Shown one piece after another: positions 10,601 to 17,500 of a DNA stretch of 64,000 nucleotides. The position numbers and the translations under genes are program-made. The stretch is taken from assembly GCA_031417395.1 (NCBI GenBank), contig JANOVM010000036.1, positions 124,001 to 188,000 of the forward strand, read 5' to 3'. The DNA is from JADKIH01 sp031417395. GTDB taxonomy: Bacteria > Bacteroidota > Bacteroidia > AKYH767-A > 2013-40CM-41-45. The notes under the pieces are model-generated. The model made no database searches. It was not told where the DNA came from and saw only the letters and a program-made list of their open reading frames with translations. Each line of letters starts with the position of its first letter. Positions within the stretch are counted from its first letter, which is position 1.

Positions 10601-10793
10601 ATATTTTTCCGACGTGCCGCAAGTTGCGTGGGAGTTTTACATTGGCGGTTACCAGCCGGCACAGAAATGGTTAAAGGACAGGAAAGAGAGGCAGTTGAGT
10701 TTTGAGGATATACAGCATTATCAGAAGATAGTGGTGGCGCTGGCGGAGACGGAGAGGGTGATGGGGGAGATTAATAAAATAGAGTTTGAATAA
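7602..10793 (+). CDS. Single-chain ISP-type restriction-modification enzyme (N6-adenine methylase with PD-ExK nuclease)
   Basis: A 1063-residue protein that should both cut and methylate DNA. The N-terminal nuclease shows PD at 53-54 and ExK at 68-70 (GAPDYILTKKNIPVGYIEAK). A helical linker leads to the methylase: VWYTPEPVV, motif I DPATGTGTF near 390 and motif IV NPPYSG near 508, typical of adenine-N6 methylases. The C-terminus (ELRQLHLLES..., WEFYIGGYQPAQKWLKDRK, LSFEDIQHYQKIVVAL) matches the type ISP C-terminal specificity domain. No helicase domain is visible between nuclease and methylase, unlike full-length ISP enzymes such as LlaBIII. Codons for about 510-905 are markedly more AT-rich than both ends, suggesting an exchanged target-recognition part. 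An AbiE pair and a broken copy of its 3' end follow. Confidence 0.9.
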   Translation: MTISDYIQKLNNRFKTGISTEHSYRGDLQQLLENILPGTMVTNEPSHIACGAPDYILTKKNIPVGYIEAKDLGADLLNKNNKEQFDRYKKYLENLIITNYLDFHFFKNGELVTTINIGKTEPKKVIPISENFENFSNLIKDFSAYKGQTIKSAKKLAEMMAVKARLLAEVIEKALTGKSDGEPFEMHEAANNTLHEQLKAFKQILIHDITEKEFADIYAQTIAYGMFAARLHDQSLGTFTRQEAAELIPKSNPFLRKLFQYIAGYDLDSRIKWIVDALADLFNAVDVKALIKDFGQSTQQTDPIIHFYETFLSEYDPKLRKARGVWYTPEPVVNFIVRAVDDILKTEFNLKDGLADTTKTKIKLKIPTHDKRFKAGQREYEEEVHKVQILDPATGTGTFLAEVVKLIYKKFEGQQGIWSNYVEKHLIPRLNGFELLMASYAMAHLKLDLLLTETGYKPTKDQRFRIYLTNSLEEHHPETGTLFSNWLSSEANEANQVKRDTPVMVVMGNPPYSGESANKGEWIMSLMEDYKKEPGGKEKLNEKNPKWINDDYVKFLRYGQHFIEKNGEGVLGFINPHGYLDNPTFRGMRWNLLKTYDKIFTIDLHGNSKKKEFSPDGSPDVNVFDIMQGVSINLFIKTGKKKQNELGTVFHFELFGKREFKYDYLLRNTYKSISFNELENINPNYFFVKKDINNLTSYESWLKLTDIFPTNVLGFQTHRDKFAVDSMLNNLKKRLSDFSNNEMSDIELKDKYKINESSSWQISQQRAKLRNEKNIDKFISKVAYRPFDDQYSILNSIICDRPRTEILEHILNKNNYCLLNSRQQAIEGFRHCFITNLPANDCVMSTTSREANQIFPLYIYPKETIQSTLDNTELRSPNLKKEIVDQFVIKLGLKFTYEKESISNTFAPIDILDYIYAILHNPTYREKYKEFLKIDFPRVPYPKDAETFWKLVKLGGELRQLHLLESETVDKFITKYPVDGNNTVGKIKYENGKVWINETQYFSDVPQVAWEFYIGGYQPAQKWLKDRKERQLSFEDIQHYQKIVVALAETERVMGEINKIEFE

Positions 10794-10971
10794 ACTGAAT
10801 CAAAAATTTTCTAAAGTAAAATTTGTTAAATTAATGGCACAACTAACATTTGACTTACCGGAAAGATGTGCTGATAATTTCAGTGACCCGCTAAATTATA
10901 TTTTTTCTGTAATACACCCGCTGAGCCGTATTTACTAAATCAGGAGGGACACCCAAAATTTCTTCTATTTC

Positions 10972-11826
10972 TCAAAATATATTTTCAAAAAAATCGCGTA
11001 CTTCAGGAATAACTATTGTATAATCCATCAATGCCCCTTTTGGAATTTGATGCTCCAGGCTATTTTTCCAATTGTGTTTTAATATTTTTTCGTGTCTTGG
11101 ATTTATTAATTGCTCTATCCCTGTAAATTCAAGGTTTTTGTATTTCACTTTCTTTTTAAATGCCTTCACAATTTTATCGGTATCCAATTCATAATTTTTG
11201 CTCAAATACCATATATCGTAGTAGTCACGGGGAGCTGTGTATTTGCGCTGCATTAACGCCCTTATTTTTTCGGACATAACTTCTTCAAGTGAATAGCAAG
11301 GGATTGTACCCGCATTTTCGGAAAGTTTGTCTGAGTATGGATGAAGCAATTTTTTGTTTATGGCAGGAAAAAACAACAGCTCATAAAGAATAATTTCTAT
11401 TTTGATAGCTGTTTGCCATCTATCAGGTGGCGGCGGGTCAACATTTTTGGCATGGTCAGCACCCCAATATTTAATAATAGCCTCATAACCTGTTTTCATA
11501 TTTTTGAATATTAAATCTTTTAACGAAACTACATGACAAGCTATTCCACTTCGTTTGGTAACGAGTGCTGCTACTTTTTTTAACAGGTCTTCTGTAAATA
11601 CGAAATTTTCATTCGATGAAGTAAAATCCAAATCCTCTGAAAACCTGTATTCGGGCAGATAACATTTTTTTAAACACGTACCTCCTTTGAAAATTAGTGT
11701 TTCTTTTAAGCCTTTAATGGAGTATATAGCATCTATGAAATGTCCTAATACCCAATCCTTATCAATGGTGTTTTTTGAAACATTTAATTCTTCAGACAGT
11801 CTTTCTATTTCTCGTTGTGAGATCAT
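10972..11826 (-). CDS. abiEii: AbiEii-family nucleotidyltransferase toxin
   Basis: A 284-residue protein of the AbiEii/AbiGii toxin family, the toxin half of a type IV toxin-antitoxin and abortive-infection system. The nucleotidyltransferase signature is clear: FKGGTCLKK (46-54), then RFSEDLDFT (61-69) with the paired acidic residues. Later KIEIILYELLF and EEVMSEKIRALMQRKYTAPRDYYDIWYL match the family's C-terminal half with its conserved Lys and RDYYD. Family members are thought to modify tRNA or other RNA with nucleotides; which substrate is used here is unknown. It overlaps the stop of the antitoxin by one base (TAATG), so translation is probably coupled. It runs against the restriction gene with about 180 bp between the stops. 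Confidence 0.92.
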   Translation of the reverse strand: MISQREIERLSEELNVSKNTIDKDWVLGHFIDAIYSIKGLKETLIFKGGTCLKKCYLPEYRFSEDLDFTSSNENFVFTEDLLKKVAALVTKRSGIACHVVSLKDLIFKNMKTGYEAIIKYWGADHAKNVDPPPPDRWQTAIKIEIILYELLFFPAINKKLLHPYSDKLSENAGTIPCYSLEEVMSEKIRALMQRKYTAPRDYYDIWYLSKNYELDTDKIVKAFKKKVKYKNLEFTGIEQLINPRHEKILKHNWKNSLEHQIPKGALMDYTIVIPEVRDFFENIF

Positions 11827-12611
11827 TAATAAATCTTATTGCATATTTCTAAAATATCTTCTCTGCTTATATTCAAGCGGAGCGTCCACTCCTTTACAAA
11901 TTCTCCTTCATCAAGACCGATAGGGTCAAAAGGATTATATTTTTTATTGACAATTCCCTTTGCATAATCAATAAAAACGGCCATGTTATCCTTTTTTAAC
12001 AACTCGGCAAGAAAAGCCATACGCTTAGCAGCAGCTATATTATTAATGGCTTTACAATATTTTACCATTTTTTTTGCATCGAGTTGTGCGGCGTTAAACG
12101 CACGTATCAACTCTGCGTAGCCGCCGGAATATTCAGGCAAGTCGAAGCAGTCCACTATGGTTTTTTCTAAATCTGTCATTGGGAACTGATGGTTCCCTGA
12201 GCCTTGAATTTTAAATCCAATCAATTTTCGTTTTGGAACACGAATGAATTTATATTTTACACCAAAAATTATTTTTTCTCTTATATCATTGGTTGTTTGT
12301 ACAAATATAGAATTAGGGAATTGCTCTGTAAGACCATGCCTATTCAATGCAGTCCAGTATGCTATTACACCATCGTTTGCAAGATAATTACCGATAACAT
12401 ATTCGTTTCGGAAAGTATGCCGACAGTATTTACCTTGTTCAATTCGTTTTAAGAATCCTTTTTGGGTTAATCCTTTTATTGCGAGGTCAATATTTTTAAT
12501 CGTTTTTTCAAATTTGTTTCTGATGCTTTTTAAAGTAAAAATATCTATCTCCTGCTCATCAAGTAATTTGATGAGCATAAGTTGCTTTGTGATATGTTTT
12601 GTTGGTGTCAT
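11826..12611 (-). CDS. abiEi: AbiEi-family antitoxin and autorepressor
   Basis: A 261-residue partner of the toxin just downstream. The N-terminal part (about 8-65) is a winged-helix-like DNA-binding region. It is followed by the family's middle segment (ANDGVIAYWTALNRHGLTEQ, KFIRVPKRKLIGFK) and a region with TDLEKTIVDCFDLPEYSGGYAEL, characteristic of AbiEi proteins. In known systems AbiEi binds inverted repeats in its own promoter; matching repeats are seen at 12622-12681. The frame is open from TTG at 12620, but the ATG at 12611 is preferred. Together the pair is a complete defence or stabilisation module placed between the restriction gene and a decayed copy of that gene's end. Confidence 0.9.
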   Translation of the reverse strand: MTPTKHITKQLMLIKLLDEQEIDIFTLKSIRNKFEKTIKNIDLAIKGLTQKGFLKRIEQGKYCRHTFRNEYVIGNYLANDGVIAYWTALNRHGLTEQFPNSIFVQTTNDIREKIIFGVKYKFIRVPKRKLIGFKIQGSGNHQFPMTDLEKTIVDCFDLPEYSGGYAELIRAFNAAQLDAKKMVKYCKAINNIAAAKRMAFLAELLKKDNMAVFIDYAKGIVNKKYNPFDPIGLDEGEFVKEWTLRLNISREDILEICNKIY

Positions 12612-12621
12612 TTTATCCAAA

Positions 12622-12681
12622 ATTACCTTTTGATGTATGTTAAACTTATATTTACGTCTATTTGATACGCTAAAAGGTAAT
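12622..12681 (-). promoter_or_regulatory. Putative abiE promoter and AbiEi operator
   Basis: A perfect 10-bp inverted repeat, ATTACCTTTT (12622-12631) and AAAAGGTAAT (12672-12681), brackets a Bacteroidota -7-like box TAagTTTA on the minus strand (12641-12648). The ATG of the antitoxin lies at 12611, giving a leader of about 20 nt. This matches what is known of AbiEi autoregulation through inverted repeats. No good -33 TTG is visible, so the promoter part is less certain than the repeats. Confidence 0.6.
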
Positions 12682-12707
12682 GCAAATCTACTATTATTCT
12701 CTTAATT

Positions 12708-12735
12708 GTACAAAATTTGCACTATTATTTTGTAC
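12708..12735. repeat. Second inverted repeat upstream of abiE
   Basis: GTACAAAA (12708-12715) and TTTTGTAC (12728-12735), perfect 8-bp arms with a 12-bp spacer, about 100 bp upstream of the antitoxin start. It may be a further operator or a recombination relic. Confidence 0.5.
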
Positions 12736-13007
12736 GACCTGAAAATTCAGTAAAAGAGCAGGTAAAGTCTATGCCTTACCACTAAATCTGGCAATGTGAT
12801 TTTCAGAACATCTGGCAAAATGGATTTTTGTATTTCTCTTATCGGACCAATACAATTTTCCTCGTTTGATTGTAATTATTAGTGCTGGTTTGAAGAAAGT
12901 AAAATCCGGTCTCGTATTGCGAGATATCTATTGCAATATTTTTTTCAACTTCCAGATTTGGCTGCCTGATCCACCGCCGTTATCAGCTAAAAAAATAAAC
13001 GTTAAAA
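12736..13007. other. Gene-free spacer between abiE and the restriction-gene relic
   Basis: About 270 bp with no frame of note on either strand and no terminator or repeat I can support. It separates the AbiE promoter region from the broken gene copy. Confidence 0.5.
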
Positions 13008-13421
13008 TAAAATACAAAGAATCCTAAAAATAAATTTCCCCGCGTTCCCTTTCCAAAAGATGAAGATACATTCTGGTAACTGGTAAAGCTGGGCGGAGAA
13101 TTGAGGCAGCTGCATTTGCTGGAGAGTGAGACGGTAGATAAATTTATTACGAAATATCCGGTAGATGGAAATAATACGGTGGGAAAAATAAAATATGAAA
13201 ACGGAAAAATTTGGATTAATGAAACGCAATATTTTTCCGATGTACCACAAATTGCTTGGGAGTTTTACATAGGCGGTTACCAGCCGGCGCAGAAATGGTT
13301 AAAAGACAGGAAGGAAAGGCAGTTGAGTTTTGAGGATTTACAGCATTATCAGAAGATAGTGGTTGCTTTGAAGGAGACGGAGAGGGTGATGGGGGAGATT
13401 GATGGGGTGGGGTTTGAGTGA
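13008..13421 (+). pseudogene. Decayed copy of the 3' end of the ISP restriction-modification gene
   Basis: This stretch aligns base for base with 10381-10793, the last 137 codons of the intact enzyme, at roughly 90 percent identity by eye. It contains the same WEFYIGGYQPAQKWLKDRK and HYQKIVVAL segments. The upstream part is broken: TTCTTA became TCCTAA, one C is missing from the CCCCC run, and TGGAAACTG became TGGTAACTG. From about 13089 the frame is open to the same final TGA/TAA position. Most differences in the open part are synonymous, so this copy evolved as a working gene before it was cut. It has no start of its own. Restriction gene and relic bracket the AbiE pair as direct repeats. 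Confidence 0.9.
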
Positions 13422-13496
13422 GAATTGGGAATTGAATATTTGCATATCACTAATGAAAAATTTGCTTTTCAAATCACAACGTTTTAGATTTGTATT

Positions 13497-13676
13497 ATGG
13501 TATATATCCTATCACTTCATAAAAAAGACAATAGGAAGCAGCTTGAAAAACTGCTCAGAAACCTTCCTTTAAGAAAAATGGGATCAATTGAAATTTGGGA
13601 TCTCTTTTTTGGTAAGGTGAAAATTTCTGAGGATCCAGTAAAACTTCAAAGACGTTTGCGGGATGAATGGGAGTGA
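13497..13676 (+). CDS. Small putative antitoxin upstream of a PIN-domain remnant
   Basis: A 59-residue frame, ATG at 13497 to TGA at 13676, rich in Lys, Arg and Leu and ending KLQRRLRDEWE. The next frame begins inside it (ATG at 13663, 14-bp overlap) and starts like a PIN-domain toxin. Small basic or acidic proteins overlapping a PIN gene in this way are typical VapB-like antitoxins. I recognise no specific family. The N-terminus may be shortened, as no DNA-binding fold is obvious. Confidence 0.45.
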   Translation: MVYILSLHKKDNRKQLEKLLRNLPLRKMGSIEIWDLFFGKVKISEDPVKLQRRLRDEWE

Positions 13677-13854
13677 TCTTTTGGCTGATACCAATATTCT
13701 ACTATATTTATTACAAGGGAACACAACAATCGGTGAACTGGTTAAAGGCTATAAAATTCAGATTTCTTTTATTTCAGAACTTGAGCTTTTTTCTTTCAAA
13801 CAAATTTCAACTTCAGAAGAAAAAGTGATAAAACATTTGCTGAGATCATCTTGA
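13663..13854 (+). pseudogene. Truncated PIN-domain (VapC-like) toxin
   Basis: A 63-residue frame that begins LLADTNILLYLLQGN, with the first catalytic Asp of PIN RNases, then ISFISELELFSF, with the second conserved acidic region. Intact members are about 125-140 residues and need a further DAxIAA segment with the third acidic residue and a final TxDxxF; these are absent. The frame stops at TGA (13852) and no homologous continuation is seen before the next gene. It is most likely a non-functional remnant of a VapBC-type pair. Confidence 0.7.
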
Positions 13855-13864
13855 TTGAAATACA

Positions 13865-14038
13865 ATGACAACAATTAAAGAATTGAATAAGAAAAAAGTA
13901 CCAATCGTTCGAATTGATAAGTCATTGAATAAATATAATGATATTGTCTTAAATCCTGATAAGGTCGAAAAAGCAAACGAAATGTTGCGTACCACTGGAC
14001 TTCCTAAACCTCATCGAAAGAAAAACCAAAAACGTTAA
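13865..14038 (+). CDS. 57-residue basic protein upstream of DUF4325
   Basis: A small frame starting MTTIKELNKKKVPIVRIDK and ending GLPKPHRKKNQKR, with 13 Lys. It starts 10 bp after the PIN remnant and ends 18 bp before the DUF4325 gene, so it is probably co-transcribed with the latter. No family is recognised. It could be an antitoxin-like partner or an accessory peptide for the STAS-like protein; this is inference from position alone. Confidence 0.45.
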   Translation: MTTIKELNKKKVPIVRIDKSLNKYNDIVLNPDKVEKANEMLRTTGLPKPHRKKNQKR

Positions 14039-14056
14039 AATTGCTTTTCAACGTTC

Positions 14057-14416
14057 ATGAAAAACATCGCCCACATAAATGTTGCAAAGGAGTTTGATAA
14101 AATCCTCAACTCCCGTGAAGTCGTTTCTGAGATTGTAAGCCGAATAATGAATTTGCATGCTAATCAGGTAGAATTGGATTTTACTGACGTAGAATTTATT
14201 TCTCGTTCCTTTGCTGATCAATTTTTTAAGGAAAAGTTGAAATTAATTCAAGAACTCCAAATTCTCGTTGAAGTAAAAAATGCGAATATTGAAGTAACTG
14301 AAATGCTAAAAGCTGTAGCTAATACTCAGAATGTATCAGATAGAAAAAATAAATCTATTAACTTTCTTCAATTGAAAGATCTTGATGCATTGAAAAATCA
14401 TCTTTGGGATTTTTGA
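14057..14416 (+). CDS. DUF4325 STAS-like protein
   Basis: A 119-residue protein with the DUF4325 signature VELDFTDVEFISRSFADQFF (about 38-57), in which a DFxxVxFIxxSFADxxF strand-helix forms a STAS-like fold. Related proteins are found with histidine-kinase-like ATPases and may act as partner-switch or anti-sigma-antagonist regulators. No kinase partner is adjacent here; the neighbours are a 57-residue protein and a broken toxin pair. The gene ends about 75 bp before the second minisatellite. Confidence 0.75.
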   Translation: MKNIAHINVAKEFDKILNSREVVSEIVSRIMNLHANQVELDFTDVEFISRSFADQFFKEKLKLIQELQILVEVKNANIEVTEMLKAVANTQNVSDRKNKSINFLQLKDLDALKNHLWDF

Positions 14417-14491
14417 GGAAGAAATTACAAAAGCTCATCAAGTGGAAATAGTTTTCGAAATTGATTAGTGAAAGAAAGAGGCTGCTAAGTT

Positions 14492-14538
14492 CAGTTTGAG
14501 TTTGAGTTTGAGTGTGAGTGTGAGAAACAGAGTGAGTG
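14492..14538. repeat. Short hexanucleotide minisatellite
   Basis: Three GAGTTT-type units followed by GAGTGT units and GAGTGA. It is the same unit and the same T-to-G order as the longer array at 6934. It sits between the DUF4325 gene and the stop of the giant PKD gene. Confidence 0.85.
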
Positions 14539-14558
14539 AACAGAAGCAGTGAACTTAA

Positions 14559-17500
14559 CTAGCGTATCAACTCAAACATTCCCTTCTTCTTCAATTTTTG
14601 TCCACTGATCCAGGTTTCCACTTCTGCCTGGTAAACGTAAGTGTCTTGCGGTTGAAGTTCACCTTTGTAATAACCATCCCACCCCTTGATGATATCATTC
14701 GATTCAAAAACCAGTTGTCCCCAGCGATTGTATATTTTGAATTCCAGCAGCTGCTTGATTCCCCATCCATTTACATAGATTACATCGTTTTCCTGATCAC
14801 CATTAGGCGTAAAGGCTGTCGGCACATCAATGGATGTTACAGGTTTAATGATAAAATCATACGTTGATGTAACAGTAAAACAACCGGCGCCATCGGTAAC
14901 AGTGAAATCATAATTCGTGTTTTCCAGCACATGCGACATTGGAATCGGACAAATCGAACAGGATAAATAAGTTGAAGGATTCCATGTGTATATATATCCC
15001 GGATCGGGCATTTCAAAACCGATCAAAACAGGAGAACCAATAACAATTGTTGTGTCCATGTGAACTTCAGGAGCAGGCTGATAAATAATTACAGGAACAG
15101 TTTCTGTATCACGACAGCCATTGGTATCCGTTACCTGAACAGTATAGGTTATACTTGCAGGGGGTGTTGCTACAGGATTCGGAAGTGTATCATTGTTCAG
15201 ATTAGTTGCAGGTTGCCAGAGGTATTTGTTACCTCCTGATGCAAACAATTGCACAGAAAAACCCTGACAGGTGTCGCCACCTGTTGCAATTGCTTGTGGA
15301 AGAGCTGCCACTAAAATTTTCTTTTCCATTGTATCACGACAACCGGTTACATTATCGTTTATAGTAAGAGTAACCTGATATATTCCTGTTGTATTGTATG
15401 TGACAGGTAGAGGGTTTGCGCCGGTGTAAACAATGCCATTGCCGAAATTCCAATTATAAGAAGTTGCATTCAGCGACTGATTCGTCACTGTGCTCACTTC
15501 ATTTATACATAATATTGAATCATTATTGGCAATTGAGAAATCTGCAATAACTGGATGTATATTCAGGATGTTGGTATGTGTTGCTGTACAGGCTGAATCA
15601 GGCGACCACATCACAAGACCGATGTTAGTCTGCCCGCTTGATGGATTAATATTAAATGTATGTGTTACCGGTGAAACTCCTATTGTATCAGTTCCATCAC
15701 CAAAATCCCATATATAACCCAAAAGATCGCTGGTGTCCCTTATTGATAAAGTTACGGATTGACCTTTGCAGATGATACCCGGAAAAATATCAAAATTACC
15801 GGTAGGTCCTTCAACGGATAGTGATTTTACAACGGTATCCTTGCAGCCGAATGTTGTTTGCACAATGAGAGAAACCGTGTAAGACCCCGGAGCCTGGTAA
15901 ATAGTTCCTACCGTTGATGCTGTGATTACTTGCGATCCATTACCAAGATCCCATGTGCGCACGCCGGGCGCTACATTGATAGAAGTATCGGTATAATTGA
16001 CCAGCAAGGGATAACATTTGTTGAAGATTGTATCGGCACTGCTCACATAGCCTGCCTGAGGATAATCCTGAACATTAATATAAGCAGGAACTGTTCTGGA
16101 GTTTTTACAGCCAATGGAATCGGTAACGATTAGTTTAACTGTATACAATCCTCCGGAAGCATACACATGCCATGGAAATTGCTGTGACGAACTATCACCA
16201 TCGCCGAAATACCACATATAAGCCGGCACGTTGGCATTGGGAAGAAAATGCACGGAATCACCGGTACAAAGTCCTACTATGTTTGATCCGAATAATGAAT
16301 CAGGAATAGATGGAGTAATAAATTTAGTAAACGATCTGCTGCATCCAAGGGTATCTGTTACTGTGAGTGTTACAGTAAATTTTCCTCCTGATGTTGGGGC
16401 CTGCGTATAGGTATGTGTCGGGCTCTGTTGCTGAGAAGTTACTCCATCACCAAAAGACCATTGCCAATGAACGAGGGTAGTGTCAGCAAACGAGCTGTCA
16501 GTAAAATTGATGGTAAGTGGAAGACAGCCATAGGTTTTATCGACACTGAATTTAGACTGAATATCAAAGACATTTACATTTTGCCTCACACTGTCTTTAC
16601 AACCATTTATATCGGTAACAACTAATTTAACTGAATAGTCGCCTCCTGAACCAAATGCATGTGTAGTCGTTGAATCCTGACTGTTATGAGGAGGCGAACC
16701 GTCGTTCCAATACCAGAGGTAGCCTTCATGACAAGCAGGATTTACGTCCTGCGATGCACCACCACTAAATAGCACAGATCCATTCACACAGGCATTCGTA
16801 TCGGTACTGATAACAGCCTGTAAATCTCTTACATGTATGGTATGCATTTCCGAATCAGGCTGACAACCTGTTGAAGGATTAAAGCCAATAAGCGTTACAT
16901 TATAATCGCCTGTTGCAGCATAAGTATGTGAAGGTGTTGTATCAGAAGTTGTATTGAGTGTCTGACCATCACCAAATTCCCACGTCCAGTTTGCTGCATC
17001 ACTTACTCTGCCTTTAAATGAATACACAAAAGGTTGGTCACAATCATTAACAGGATAAAAATGCACCAAAGGCCCCTTTACTGTAATCAAATTTTGAATA
17101 GTACTGCCGATGCAGCCATTATAAGAGGCTTGGATCGTTATATTTTGCGCTCCCGTAACATTATCAAAACTCCACACGGGATTAGGGTCTGTATAACAAT
17201 GTGACATAAATCCGCCATCGGCGTTGTAATGTATCCATTGTGCGGAATCAGCCGAAGGTGTATTGTTGGTAAATTGCACGGGTGTATGGACACATACTGG
17301 TGAAGGGCTTACGCTGAAGGAGGGTGTGGGAGACGACCCGACGTAAATCGTCAGCGTAAAAGAGGTATCAGGACAACCACGTGAATTGGTTATGATGATA
17401 TAAGGATGATAAATTCCAGGAGCTGTGTAAGTGTGCGTTGTTGTTGTGTCGTTACCTGCATGCGATCCTCCATCGTCAAAAATATAAATCCTGGATGTAA

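Noticed and set aside
10834..10938. 34-residue frame (MAQLTFDLPERC...) between the restriction gene and abiEii
   Set aside because: Too short, no recognisable motif and no partner; it may be a gene fragment but cannot be supported.
13101..13421. Intact 106-residue gene for an ISP C-terminal domain
   Set aside because: The frame begins at a TTG inside a sequence homologous to the middle of the domain, and the upstream homologous part holds stops and a frameshift, so it is a relic.
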